Part shown: positions 1 through 13,137 of the stretch, one piece after another
Position numbering within the stretch: position 1 is the stretch's first letter
Layout of the letters: the number at the start of each line of letters is the position of its first letter
Assembly: GCA_018881555.1 (NCBI GenBank)
Contig: JACAXG010000123.1
Span: 86,114 to 150,113 of the forward strand
Direction: 5' to 3'
DNA length: 64,000 nt
Source of the DNA: Amblyornis subalaris
Lineage: Eukaryota > Chordata > Aves > Passeriformes > Ptilonorhynchidae
Position numbers and translations under genes: made by a program
The notes under the pieces: generated by a model
Database searches by the model: none
The model's input: the letters and a program-made list of their open reading frames with translations, nothing else
Told to the model about the DNA's origin: nothing

Positions 1-17
1 ATGCCTCAGCATTCTGG

Positions 18-47
18 ACCCAAACCATTCCATAATTTTATGATTTT
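18..47 (+). mobile_element. Possible CR1 LINE 3' tail, cut by the window edge
   Basis: The first 50 bases contain ACCCAAACCATTC followed by a degenerate ATTTTATGATTTT stretch. This resembles the terminal part of CR1 + strand copies such as the one ending near 9879 (CCCAAACCATTCTATGATTC). By eye about 27 of 31 positions agree. The body of the element would lie left of the window. The match is short and bases 1-17 do not align well, so chance resemblance is possible. Confidence 0.4.
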
Positions 48-464
48 AAAATCAGTGGATTTCCTTTCAGTGGGGTAAACAGGCATCTGGTCGTACACTT
101 TTACTTCTTACAAAAAGAAAATTCCAACTTTCTTAATAAAAATATTACAGCAGATGCTTAAACAGGGAAAGTGCTATGATATTTTTCACTTTATGCACAT
201 TATATAGCACATAGAACAGACATTCTTGAACCCAAGGCCATAACCATGCTTGGAGACTGTCAGTATGTAACTGAGGTTGCAAATTCCATGTATTTTTCTG
301 CCACAGTCAGTGCAGTACATAGAAAGACTTAATACACACAGAAATCCTAAATCATATGCAACTACCTATCTGTTTGGTGTTGAACTGAGTTCAACAGAAA
401 CACTTAATATTATCCTCCATTTTGTCAATTTTAGCGCAGGCATAAAAAACTGAATTCAAAGAAA

Positions 465-512
465 ATTAATTAATGTGCTCTGATGTTATAGACTAATCAT
501 TAATTAATCGAT
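465..512. other. Paired ATTAATTAAT palindromes
   Basis: The palindromic decamer ATTAATTAAT occurs at 465-474 and again at 499-508, where it runs straight into ATCGAT. TAAT cores are the generic binding site of homeodomain proteins, so a regulatory element is possible. Such words also arise easily in A+T-rich DNA, and no function is shown by the sequence. Confidence 0.25.
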
Positions 513-701
513 TTTTCATTACATATTTCAGCTCACGAGCACATCTAGAAGACCAAATCAACAGATGCATAAATGTGGATGCTTTGCTAATGATAAAAGC
601 AGATTAAAATTTCTCAGTTCCTTAACTAAAGGCACAAAGCCTCAAGAAATACAACTGTTTGAAATTTTTGCCTGTGTATCATGCACTTAACACCTGGATG
701 A

Positions 702-732
702 ATGAATTCACATCACTTGAATGTGAATTCAT
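702..732. repeat. Perfect 12-bp inverted repeat (hairpin), 7-nt loop
   Basis: The left arm ATGAATTCACAT (702-713) is exactly complementary to the right arm at 721-732, with loop CACTTGA (714-720). Both arms contain an EcoRI-type GAATTC. Pairing stops abruptly outside and inside the arms. No flanking repeat explains it. Confidence 0.85.
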
Positions 733-3700
733 GTCCCTCAGCTATCTAGACTGATGGTCATCTGTTAACATGACAGGGCACGTTCACCAGGTTGGGCCAT
801 TGCTTGAGGACAGATACGTCAAGAAGTGGCTGGTTTAGATATGTAGCCTGTAAAATACTTTAAATATCTTCTTTATGTGCAAAGGCCTTAGAGTTGAATG
901 TCATCATTCACTAAATCATATCCTTTAAACCTATATGCCACAGAAAGAAAATATATTCAGAAGCAGATATAAGGAATGTGAAGAAGCAGCTGTGGTTATT
1001 AGTAACCTCAACCATCTTGAAGCTTAGGAGTCCCAATTCGATTATAAACATAAATTGGAAGGTCAACTCTACAGCAGCCTGTAGTGTCAGAGGAACTAAA
1101 TGAATTGCAGAGAAATGTTTCTGTTTGAATGCAATGGAAACAAATATCATTGCCATTATTACCAGGCACCACTGAACCACTTTTGGTTGCCTACAGTGTC
1201 TGTAGTTGAGCACCTTGCCCAGATAAAGGTGACTCCAGGTAGACACAGCTCTAGTGAAAGGTTACCATAAGCATAGGTAGAGCCATCTAGACTCTGTTGT
1301 TTTGTGTATTATCCCACTTCTTATTTGTGTCTTTATATTTTCTGTTTTATGTGTGAAAACTTATAAAAGGTCTTTGCGGAGCTGAGGTTTGTACTCGTCC
1401 AGAAAAAGTCCATGCTCTTTACTTCTCCTGGATTCTTAAGAACACCCAGTGTTAGATGCATCCTAATAGCCATACAGACAAAACCAACATACAATCCTTG
1501 GATTACCTTGTATATAGGAGGAAAAAGTAGCTTCAAGTTTTCTTGACATTTCACCCTATAAGAGTCTGCTTTAATTTGCACATACCTTCATCAATTTTTC
1601 AATAATTTGCACCAACCTTCTTCATACCACATGTCTGCCTCTGGCTGATTTTTTTCCTGTTCTGATGATTGAGCCAAAACTGTTTAGCTACTTCCAAGAC
1701 TAAGATGACATCAAAAAAATAACAATAGATTAAGCAAAAGAGCCAGAACTGCAAGGAATAAGGAGTGTCAGAAATGAAGAACAACTTAGCCTGTTGCTAA
1801 GTTGTTATGCTGCAATTCATCATGTTGGACTCAAAGGCTTGAAATCACTAAGACACATCAAATGGCAGACATTTCTCAAAAAAAAGCGGTTGTCTGGTGG
1901 GGAAGATGGTACCAGTTGCACTCCTTTTTAGCTATGCTCAATGACTACAGCACCTACTGAGATGTCTAATCATAGATTCTGCATTACACCTTCCAAAACC
2001 TGTATTACCGAATTTTTTTGTGAAATGGTGCACTTTCAAGTGGAGATGGGTCACACAGAGTTGTTGCTGATGCATAGCGCACTGCTCCTGTACAAATAGG
2101 CATCATCTTCACTAAACGCACCAGAGGGTCAATGGTAAAAGGATATGTAATCACACATTTAGAAAGTATCATGGCCTTGTANGGCAAAGACTGATGAACC
2201 ATCTTCATATATTTTCACCAAGGGTTTTGAAAACTGCACAGTTGCTAAATTGAAACACAAAGCACAATGACAGTAAAAATAACCTGTAATTACTGTAAGC
2301 TGCATGTTTAGGGCAAAAGAAAATGATGAGTACATTTTCTCATACTTTCAATCTAACCCTTTTCCCTGAAAAAAGAATAAGATGAATTGCTGATTAGTCT
2401 GTAAAGTAATGCCATGTAGAGAGCAACTTTCCAGCATATAATGCCTTTTGCTTTAGATGTTGCATTTCCTACACTTGCCAGAGTGAAGTGATCAGTTCTT
2501 TTTTCAGATGACTGTCCTAAAAAGACTTTTAAACCTAAAAATTCCAATAAGTATGGATTTAACCACCATATATACAATATAAAATGCCATTTCTCCTGTT
2601 TTCAGAGAGGTTTTTTTTCGTGTTCTGCACATGAGCAGGATGAACAAATGAATGAACTGATACCTTGTGCAACAGAATTATGAGAGGATCATTATGCCAC
2701 TGAGGTGGATTAACAAAGAAGACATTGCCTGGCTATGTATGCAAAAGAACAAGATCACCACAAAAATATTTTTAACTGTTTGAAGAAGTTAAATTTTTAC
2801 TACAGTGGCAACCAGGTAGCTTTATTTTTCAGCAAACTCTACTAAAATTTGAACTGTTGATCATCTTCGGGATTTTGGATCCCACAGAACTTGCATTTGC
2901 TTGCTGTTAAAGTTATTATTCTACTTCTATCCAAATTCTTCTATTAAGTCACATCTCCTACAGAGTAAGACTGTTCATTTGATCTTTAGAAACCTTTGCC
3001 TTTTTACTCAATGAATAATTTTTAAGCCTTTTCACGCTGAAACATATAATAGATGACACATAATTAAAGTGTTTCTGTCGGATACAGACAATGCACTTGC
3101 TCTAACATTTCTAGGTTGATCAGCACTTCAGTACTAGTTTTTATTATTTCCAGTGTTGTATCTTAGGCCTTGCCAGTGTGATGACTAAAACTGCCAGATA
3201 GAATTTAGTGGTAGACTGTGTGGGATGTAAAGTTACTTTAAAGGATTTGTGCCTTATTAACATAGTAATTTCATAAGCTGAAACACACAGATCTCTTACT
3301 ATTCATGGGCTATAGAGCACTCTGCAAATACACAGAACATAAATATGATATTAAATTATATATAAGACCTCCAGAAATCTTAAGACAGTCATGATAAAAC
3401 ATACTAAAAATTGCTGCGTTAGAGAACTACTTTGACCTGAAACATTATGGTTTGGGGTTTTTAAAACAAGATTTTTTTTTTGCTTGGGATCACTGAATTT
3501 TATTTTTAAGCTATTGCTAAGTGCAAATCATACTACCAGTAATTATCTTGCCTCTTGTTTATTGAATGTTTCGACTTCCTGTCTTAAAAACATATCAACT
3601 TTTCTGCATGAAATTCATCTTCAGTCAAGAATTTCAGTTCCTTTTTTCAGGAATATTTTTATTTCATATTAAGGATTTATTTCATAAGTGTATCTTTATT

Positions 3701-6600
3701 TTCCTACTTTTATTCCAATTTTGATCTGCTTATTAACTTTTGAGCCCATTTTGGCTTGGATTTTAAATTATGTCTATGCAAAATTAGTTTTGACATCAAA
3801 TAAAGGGTTTCTTTTCACAAAAAATGGGCAAGTGGGCATGCAACTCTCATCTATAAAAACTGTTAATTCTGATCAACCAATATTTCGGGATAGGGCAGAA
3901 AAGTACGCAGCTCAACCCACTGAACATTGCAGATCTTATACTGACAGACATGTATCTGGTCAGGAGGGGTACAAGTAATAATCAGGATTTTCCAAATGAC
4001 CATTAAACTACAGTAGGAATTCGCAGCCCAGTTCAGTTACCAGTTTCAAGTCAGAGTCTTTGTGTCTATTCTGACACTGCATGTTACAGGGCTGTGTGGA
4101 GCTACCTGAGCTAATCAGAGTAGCACCTTCCTGTAATAATTTATCCTGTGGGTAAAGTAAGTAGCACTCTGTCCGTGATACTGCAGTGAAAATTGTCAGG
4201 CATAGTTCTGTCCTTTCCCACACCTGGGGCTGTCACGATGTGACATGGAGACATATCCTTATTACTGTGTTTGCACTTCTAATAATTCTCAGCTGTCCTT
4301 TTCTCTTCCTAGCACCTTTTTAGACTGAGGCAATACTTGCAACCTTCTGCTTGTTTTTTTCACGCAAAATTATTCTATTGCTGTAAGTCATCAACACGCT
4401 GCTACTCCTTGATCATCTTTTCTTTTTTTTAAGCCAACGTTTTTTCCTGTAATTCTGTTGTGCTAAAAAATAAAAATTGGAAATTCTTTTATGCAATATA
4501 TTGGTGAATCGAAAGTCTTCCAGACATCTTTTGAGAACTTTTTCTTTTGATACTTTTTCTTATATAACTGCACAATAATGCTTTCGCCCATGTAACATGA
4601 CCATATTTTGGTTTAGCTTGATGAGTTTTCACCTTCTGAAAACTGTAGCCATTTATCTATATTTATTCACCCTGCTTTGATGTAATTTTTGGGGAAGTTC
4701 AGACTGACAGACTGTTAGAAGTATGGGAACTGGTGGATCAAATCCAGAATTCCAGGTCAGCATGATGAAAATATTCATAAAGAAAAATTATTTTTCCTAA
4801 TATTACTCTCTACTCAGCTAAAATTCCATTATTGGATATTTTCACAGGGAATGTCACTGAAAATTTTGAGCAGTAGGAGACAAACAACAGTGAGCAAAGA
4901 AATGTTAAGACTATTGATAATATACACATAAACTGGAAAAAGCTTTGGTTCTATCTCATGTTTTTGATGTTGTAGTTGTCTCTCAGAATAGCTAATCTCA
5001 TAGATAAGGTTAGACTCTTATCAGGTTGCTCTGCTTGTTTCCTAGCATCATATGTTATGCATACCGATGTGCGCCCTCCTGCTCTGTTCTAATCAGTGAG
5101 GAGTAGCAATGCTTGATTATGCAGGATAATATATTGTTCCACAGGAACATGTTTCTGTACCAGTAGAATAGGATCTGAACTTACACACAGTACATACCTA
5201 TCTATCCCAAGCTAGCTACCAAGCTAACTGCAGTCATTTTGGTCAAGTCCCACAAGCCTTACAAGAGTGCCAAAAAGGATGAAGCTGGACCAGAAGAATT
5301 TCGTAACCAAATGGGGAAAGGTCAATGATTGAAATAGCAATAATCTAAATGCCTTTTCTCTACACCAAAAGGCTTCTCCCATCTTTTCAGTCTCAATGTG
5401 AAAAAAGGAATCACTGAAAGACAGTGAAGTTGAGGAGAAGCCTTTGTATTGATTAGTTTGGCTGTTATTGACCTCTCTGCCCTACAATGCCCCAGCCACA
5501 TTTTTTCAACACCAAATTTTGTCAGCTTAAGGATCGTACAAATAATTTTCGGGTTTTACAAAAGGAGTCCACATTTCTGACGGCGTTTGGAGTTTTGTCC
5601 CTTTATTGTATTTTAAACAGCTGCTGTTTGTGTTAACATCCACTCTATTTGGAGAAGCTGTGAAGTTAATAAAGTGATGAAATCTTCTAAAGGTTTCAGT
5701 TTTCAGTCTCAGTCTGTTCTTCTCATATTTCTGTGCTAGCAATTCTAGTATTCTGGTAGCAATTCTCCATTTTTTATAAGATTTTAAAAGTTTTTGCATG
5801 CAATGCAATTTTTTTTATCCCAAACAAGGCGCAAATAAACAGTGGGATTCCTTTATCAAGAAAGGAAAATTACTTCCAAATATAGTGTCTTGCTATTTTC
5901 CTACCATTGACTTTTTTNTTCAACTCTTCTCTTTTGTAACTTTTATAATGCATGCTAGATTATCATTGACATGTGAGATTACTGTTTCTCAGCAGAGCAC
6001 ACACAGATTCATTCCCTAAATTTCTGTGGAGATTTTTAGGTTACTTTTTTCAGCTCCAAGGCTTTGCTAGATAACTAGCATTTATCTTAGTTATACCATC
6101 ACATGAGGCACACATTTGAAATATCTCTGACAATAATCAGGAAACTCTTGATTACTTAAAATTGGCATTATGTAACATGTGAAGGAACAATGGAAAAGAA
6201 GAATAATTTGCCTTTGGTCTGAAGTTTTTGTTCATGATTTATATCTGCCAGCAGGCGCGGTTATAGTTAAATTTATCCTTAGTACTGAATTTGTTTAAGA
6301 AAAGAAAAAAACACCAAAAAAATTCATTTGAGGATGGCTCTGCATGAGATGATATGCATTGTTGAATCTTCTCACTTTTCCTTTTTACCAGACCTTATGC
6401 AGATTTATATCACGCAGCTGGGATCCTGCAAACTTCAGAGTAGATTTTAAAGCTAAGACAATTTAAGACAGCAAAAATACATGAAACATGGGGCAAAACA
6501 GTTGTAAAAGCCATAGAATAATGCTGGNATCAGAATAACTGGAAATAAACTAACAACAGTATTACTTTGAACACTTGGGAAGGCTTTCAATCATGAGAGT

Positions 6601-6632
6601 AAGAAAGCTGTGAGAAAGCTGAAAGAAAGCTG
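6601..6632. repeat. Short imperfect tandem repeat (AGAAAGCTG, about 3 copies)
   Basis: Three copies of AGAAAGCTG at 10-11 bp spacing, with small differences in the linker bases. Probably replication-slippage debris. Confidence 0.6.
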
Positions 6633-9500
6633 CAGAATAACTTTCAAAGTATAGACGAGAAGATCTCCAAGAGTTACAGCCAAAATATTCTTGTAGCCAA
6701 AGATTAATACATCGTATATACTGGTAATTTAGTGGTAATTCAGAGAATGTTTTAATGAATTAATAGTCCAAATTGTCTAGTGAATACAGAAAAGGCTTAT
6801 TAATATTACAATTAAAATCGTTATATAAAATAATCTTCTTAGTATCATTCCCTCTTCTCTGGTATTGTACTGGAAAACACATCTTGGGCGTTTACAAGNG
6901 GATTAGATTTTCCTGTAATTCCAAGAGATTGGACTCACTAACCCATGAGCAACCTCAGCTTCATATTCTTAAGTACTTCACTCATGTGCACAGTACTGGG
7001 CTATGCGTATTTGCAGATGAAATATCAGAAGCATTGGAATTGTTGGAATGACAGACTCTTTATTATCATCAGTTCACTAAAGGAAATCTAATAATTTACT
7101 TACTCAAGTGAATTTTTTTTTTTTAAAATGCTCCTTGTTAGAAATAATTTTAATAATGTTAAATAAACACCTTTGACCAAAGTGTAGCCATTAGGAGGTT
7201 TTTCTTAAAATGTCAAAGATTTTGACAGAGGAAGCGTTAATACTTTTTTTATGAGGTTTTGTTTTAGGGGCATCTGGACTGAGTGTTCTGTTTCCAGGAG
7301 TGATTACATATTTATGTTATGCATTTGCATTATATATTAATTGGAAATGTTATAGATCTTCAAGTTAGAAATCTTAAAACGGAATTAATTTGTAGAACAG
7401 AGACTCATTACTGAGTCCGCTACAGAGAAAGATTCCACCAGTGTTTCATTACCTCTTTCTCCAGGCATGTAAATTTCACGGTGTCATGTTGGCCTGCTTG
7501 TAAAAAGAAGCATGATGGGTACTCCAGGTCAGACTACTCAGATATCTCACAGTCACAGAGCACACTCATGTTAGATGTAGCTGCAACCTCCCCCATACAC
7601 TGAACAGCATAACATATTGAATCTGTTATTGGGTAAACACAATGTTGTTTTTCATCCTAAGTGTGTGAGATTTGATATCACATTGTTCAGTTATAAGTGT
7701 TACGGTAAAATTTACATGAACTCAATTGGATGAGATTCTATATTTTCAAAAAGAATAATTTTCACATGACTAGTAGCAATCTCTATGCCCTCCCCCCTAA
7801 AGTTCATCAGTCCAGAATTTTGTATGCTTTGTCATACAATCATATGCTCTCTGCTTTCAAATGGTTGTGATACAAATTCATATTCTTGAGATACTGCATA
7901 AGACGTGTGAGATTATTGTTTCACAGCTCAATGTTCTCTGAATTTTCTCTTTCTCCTGTGCACTACCAGATTCATCTCATCAAGGAAGCGCAGGCTATAC
8001 TTGCACAGGAAATGAAAGCTTGGTGCTCAGCAACCACTTCCCAGAGAAATTTAAGGGCTACCCAAATTTTAGCTGAAAATTAATTCCTTTTTTTGTTTTC
8101 TGGACACTTTTGAAAAGGAAGGCTTTCTAGAAACAACCTTCCAACTGATTTATCTTGGGTTCTTGGGCTACACTTGCACTGGGAGATGCTATAATTAGCA
8201 TCTCTGTTAACCCAGAGGACTGATGTTTGTTGCGCAGTGTTAAACTGACAAAGCTCTACATAGTGCAAACTGTAGTGTGCAAACTCATGCTTAGAGGAAA
8301 CTGAATAGAGTTTTCCCTTGGAGAGCCTGCAAAATGTCAAATCAAGATTGACAGCCTAACATTTAGCATGATTTGAGGAAATTGGGTCAGATGATAATTG
8401 CTTACTTTGTCTTATGATATCTGAAAGTAGAAGACAACTGAAAAATTCTGGTATATTCAAAGAAAATGAATTGAGAAGAATGCAAATCATCTAATAAAGT
8501 CTTTCTGTCTTGGAACAAAATGCGGTCACAGATCCTTTCATGTTAGCTGCACAATGTGTGCTCAAGGTAATACTGAAGCAAAGCCTTGACAGGTGCTGAA
8601 AAGTTAGCATTTAACATTCTGAAATGCATTTCCTCTCCTCCCCTCCAGATTTTTAAAAAAGGCCAAAACTTCAATTCACTGAAAGAAGTGACAAAACAAA
8701 GTTGATAGCAATTATTTTAGTTTAAAATAATGCTGTTTCATTTATTATGATAGNAGAGTCCATTTTACATAACATGTTTTCATGGGGATTAGTGGCATCT
8801 AAACTGTACCATTGCAGTTTTTACTGTGTCTGAAGGGCAAAGCAGAATTTATTGTTTGGCAGTCATTTAAACATTTACAAACATTCACGTTTTATTTAGA
8901 AACCCTCATTTAGTGTTTTTATTTGGAGAAGAAAAGGGTAAGTATTTAGAGCATGTATCATTGCATCATCAGTTAGTAGTCTCCAGAAGAGAGAGAAAAA
9001 TCTTAAAATTGCCATTTTACTTTGAAAATAAGTCCCTAGAAAAATTCTTCAAACCTGTAATTAACAGTCTTCAGTGACAACATATGGCCAGACCAGCCTG
9101 TGAAATCTTAGAGTCAGTAAATTTCTGCAAGATCTTGCCCTGGTAACCATCACATGGACAAAAACATAGATTTTGGCCTGAAGATATGTAAATTAACTTA
9201 AGTGAAATAAGACATTGAGTATGATGTAGTTTAAAATAAACGTTCTTGGTAAGAAAGTTCATTCCATTTTAGTAAAAGGGAGTTTTACTATCAAATTTAT
9301 CTGTCATTGTGCCCATCATTTTAGTCTGCTGTCTTAAAGATGCTCAGGAGCATCCAGTCACATTGCAAATGGATTATTTCTGCTTTCTACCAGGTCAATG
9401 GGTTTTATGAGTGTTCAGCATTTCAGGTGGGAAGTATTTAACAGAAATAAAAATTACTTAGAAATATGACCTCTAGCAATTAAATACATTTTAAAAGTGG

Positions 9501-9879
9501 TGAGCCTGGAAAAGAGAAGGCTTCAGGATGACCTAATTGCAACCTTCTGGTAACCNAAGGGACCCTACAAGAAAGATNCAGAGAGACCATTAACAAGGGT
9601 GCACAGTGACAGGACAAGAAAGAATGGCTTCAAACTGGAAAAGAGTAGGTTTAGATTAAATATTAGGAAGAAATTCTTTACTGTGAGGGTGGTGAAGCAC
9701 TGGAACAGGTTGCCCAGAGAAGTTGTGGATGCCCCATCCCTGGAAGTGCTCAAGACCAGGCTGGACAGGGCTCTAAGCAACCTGGTCTAGTGGAAGGTGT
9801 ACCAGCCCATGGCAGCGGAGTTGTATCTAGATGATCTTTAAGGTCCCTTCTAACCCAAACCATTCTATGATTCTATAAT
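9501..9879 (+). mobile_element. CR1: CR1 LINE, 5'-truncated 3' end
   Basis: A 5'-truncated copy of the non-LTR retrotransposon CR1, the dominant LINE of bird genomes. It begins inside the last part of ORF2 (GAGCCTGGAAAAGAG) and runs through the ORF2 stop, the 3' UTR (GATCTTTAAGGTCCCTTC) and the terminal ATTCTATGATTCTATAATT repeats. CR1 has no poly(A) tail; it ends in these octamer-like repeats, and the end here fits. The copy is one of the best preserved in the window: its C-terminal ORF2 frame is still open. Severe 5' truncation is typical of target-primed reverse transcription. Two N positions (9556, 9578) fall inside it. The subfamily is not assigned. Confidence 0.95.
9599..9790 (+). pseudogene. 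CR1 ORF2 C-terminal remnant (open frame, 63 codons)
   Basis: The frame encodes the conserved C-terminal end of the CR1 ORF2 polyprotein (endonuclease plus reverse transcriptase), downstream of the catalytic domains. Recognisable blocks in order are GFKLEKSRFRLNIRKKFF, VKHWNRLPREVVDAPSLEV and the terminal ALSNLV followed by TAG at 9788-9790. The same blocks recur in the CR1 copies at 15.8 kb, 31.3 kb and 31.5 kb. No start codon, endonuclease or RT domain is present, so it cannot make an active enzyme. It is a fossil fragment, not a small gene. Confidence 0.9.
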
Positions 9880-10422
9880 TAAAATATGGGAAGCCTTTGA
9901 TTTTTCAGAAATCATAACAGTTGGATGGTTCTAAGGATAGGGAGTTCTCTCATCTGTTGATGGTGAGCTTTGATTTCATATGAGTGAATAGGATAATCTT
10001 TAGTCTAAAAGCATATTTCTAACCCATTGCTTTAGTTCCAGTAGTAAATGCTTTTTCTACTAAATTAGAGTGAGTGTCTGAGTTATTAGTCTTACGAATC
10101 TTAGAGTTTTGCATTTCCTTGTGCATGCATTTCTTCTTTAAATCCTGATATGAAACCTGAAACTTGTTGTAATAAAATTATTAGATGAATGAGAAACAGA
10201 AAAATAACTAGAGAAGTCCCACATGAAGATCTGATAGACCTAGTTCCTGTATTGAAGGAGCTCTCCATATGAATTTTGCACAACAGACAAATGAGTGAGA
10301 ATAACAGAAAGGAGAAGCTAAAAACATTTTGAAAAAACAAGTCCTAATTGTCTAATAATCACCTTAATTTTGTTCCAAAACTTTCAGTCTAACAGCATTA
10401 GATATGGAAAAAAGGAGGAAGC

Positions 10423-10445
10423 AAGGAAGGAAGGAAGGAAGGAAG
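10423..10445. repeat. (AAGG)n microsatellite
   Basis: Five to six uninterrupted AAGG units inside a longer purine-rich stretch (about 10404-10455). Confidence 0.9.
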
Positions 10446-10930
10446 ATTGGAAGATTCTACTTTTCCTGTTTTAATTAGGTTTTGCAAACCTAGTCACTTT
10501 ATGATATATTAGTCCTGAAAAATCTCTTGAGTTATTCCTGAAGGTATTGTCTAGTACAGTACCTCAGATGTATGCTTTGGTGCATGCTGATGATCACTTT
10601 TGAAACAATTTGCCCACATTGTTTCTTTACTGGTACACCATCTCAGTTTAAGTCCATTACATTTGTTTAACAATTAGTTCCTCTCTCATAGAGCTTTTTG
10701 TTTTTCCATTTGAAGGGTTAGCTAGCTCCCTTCAGCCTTATCTCAAAGCTGGAAAAAGACTTGAAACAAAACACTGATAAGGTGCTGTGAGGGACGGTAC
10801 TGGCTGTGTTTGAAAACATGAAATCAAAAAGCTACAAAGGAACACAAAGGGCTGAAGTGGCAGAAAATGAAACTCCTGTCTAGGAGATCCCCTTTTCTTT
10901 GCTAAGAGATATATAACCATAGCTTGATGT

Positions 10931-10949
10931 AGATATATATATATATATA
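10931..10949. repeat. (AT)n microsatellite
   Basis: Nine AT/TA dinucleotides in a row, flanked by AGATA-type bases on both sides. Confidence 0.9.
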
Positions 10950-11027
10950 GATAATATGCATGCTTGTGGCTTACTGACTCTTAGTAATTTCTTTGCATTG
11001 ATCTGAATCATTTGATAGTTTGTGACA

Positions 11028-11073
11028 TAGTTTTTGACTGTTACTAATGCCCTTCACTGACAGTCAAAAATTA
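11028..11073. repeat. Inverted repeat with perfect 11-bp core
   Basis: TTTTTGACTGT (11031-11041) pairs exactly with ACAGTCAAAAA (11060-11070). Counting G-T wobbles at 11030/11071 and 11042/11059, and Watson-Crick pairs at 11028-11029/11072-11073 and 11043/11058, the stem reaches 16 pairs around a 14-nt loop. Confidence 0.75.
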
Positions 11074-13022
11074 CAAGGTATTCCTAATGTAATTTGTAAT
11101 CCACTGGTCTATTTTTATACTTGTAAAATTTATTCACAGCCAATCATTTGTGTAAATGCCTTTAGTATATTTTCCACAGCTTTCCTGAAGTCTGTTTGCT
11201 ATGTTTTAACACATTTTTAAACTATAGTCTGATCATAATGAATATTTCTCCAGTTTAAAAGCGAAAAAGCTGACTTCAAACAAAGATTTGTATTTCTAAA
11301 GCAAAAAACCCCACTGTTGTCATAAATTATTCCAGTGAATTAGAGTGACTGTGAGGTCATAAAATNAGAAGATTTTACTTTTGATAAAGGCCTTGAGGAG
11401 CAGAATGCTTAAAGCAGAAATTGCAAGCTATGTGTGAGATTTGGTTTCTCTCTCATTGATCTGCTCACACTTTTTTTACTGAGTTCTTAGGCCTTCACTG
11501 ATAAGTGAACTTCACCAACACTATGCTCAGACTTTTAGGCAAAACAGGGAGTTAATTTCTTTAAAAATGACACTAAGGCCAGCTCTTGACACAGNTTCAG
11601 TGTTAATGCAAAATTGTCCCAGTAAAGCCAGTATAAACCAATGATGAGTCATTAGGTTCAAGGTCTGGCACATATAAGTTGATTACCATGACTGTGTTCT
11701 TGGTGTCTGGGTAAACTGACAAATTATGGGAGGAAAACCGAACAAAACAAAATTAATTAATGCCAAAAGGCTCATTACATGATCCGCTCAGACCTCTAGC
11801 ATAACGCATCCATATACATACAGCTTGATCTTCTTCATATGCCTGTGTTACCTATGCAGACTCTGGTCACAGTGCAGCACTGAACCACGTTCTGTAGAGA
11901 GAGGGAAGAACTGAGATCAAAATGTCTCTATGAAGGCAGGGGACTCACCGGCTGTCACAAGCATGCATGCATATGGCACAAGGCGATGAAATTGTCGAGT
12001 TCACACCCAAGTTTCAAAGCAGGTCACCTATTTCTCCTTCTCTCCTTTCCTCTTTACNCCTCCTTTTTTGGGAAAAGAGTCTTCCTATTCTTACATTTTG
12101 TCACTGCTATACTACTGAGTGATGTTTCAGTGAAAGAAGGAAAAAACAACTGCAACCAAAAACACATCTGAGCAGTTGTGCCTCTAGGGATACTGTTCTT
12201 CCTAATCCCTGTGGGCGAGTGGCTGAAGCCTCCGGGCAATATTATTTTCTTACAGTTCAGCAAAGAAGGAAGTTAATAAACAACATGTAAATTCACAACT
12301 TTATGCTTTAAAAGAATAATCCCAGCAAACTAATGCAAATGCTCCTATGGTCTTGGAATTTCTCCCAGAAATTATATCAAACTATAACATTTAGGGGAAA
12401 AAAGCTGGTCTCATCCAAAACATACTAAGAAATGGTTAGTCTACCATTTTCCCTGGAAACTGTTCAATTGCTCTTACAGCCAGGAAATTGCTTCCGATTT
12501 CAAGGCTGATTTTGTCTAACATCAACTTCCAGCTATTAGATCTCATCACACTTTGATCAGCAAAATTGAAAAGTGTTCCATTATCTGATTTTTTTTTTCC
12601 TGTGTATAGGCAGATTTCCATAGGGATTCCAAAACATTTCACACAACTCNTTGATCAAATGAACTATTAAAGGCTTTTTTTTCAGTTACACATAGTTTCT
12701 TCTGTACTATCTCGAAAAGTCTTTATAATTTCAACACTCTTCTCCACGTAGGGATCCTGGGAGGAGAGGTAACAATCTTAGCAGTTGGTTCATCAGTGTA
12801 ATGTGGATATGCAAACCTCAATTTTCCTCTGCTCTGTGATANTTTTTTTATGAATATAGTAGCATTTTGGCCATGAAAATTATTCTGAAAACTTAAACAT
12901 TTATCTGTACGTGAATTTCAGTAGCTTTAGTCTGTTACCTTTGTTTCCTTGTCTCTTACTAGTATACCAAAAGATTGGTGATCCTTTAATCAAGTAATTT
13001 GAATCACTCCATGACTCTATAA

Positions 13023-13075
13023 CATACATAATATACATATTATATATATATACACACACACACATATATACATAT
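13023..13075. repeat. Compound (AT)n/(AC)n microsatellite
   Basis: Alternating purine-pyrimidine tract: imperfect ATAC/ATAT words, then TATATATATA, then ACACACACAC, then ATATATACATATG. Confidence 0.9.
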
Positions 13076-13110
13076 GACTATATAATATTACATAACTCCT
13101 AGTCTGTACG

Positions 13111-13137
13111 CCATCTACAAACTTCCATTGTAGATGG
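13111..13137. repeat. Perfect 10-bp inverted repeat, 7-nt loop
   Basis: CCATCTACAA (13111-13120) and TTGTAGATGG (13128-13137) are exact complements around loop ACTTCCA. This is less striking than the hairpins at 702 and 59161-59395, because a few 10-bp stems are expected by chance in 64 kb. Confidence 0.7.

Larger units (their letters stand above)
52..9500. other. Unique A+T-rich sequence, no gene recognised
   Basis: About 9.4 kb with no recognisable gene or interspersed repeat. Open frames are short (up to 111 codons) and none resembles a known protein. It contains a perfect hairpin at 702-732, a pair of TAAT-type palindromes at 465-508, a short AGAAAGCTG tandem repeat at 6601-6632 and several A or T runs. 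Confidence 0.6.
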
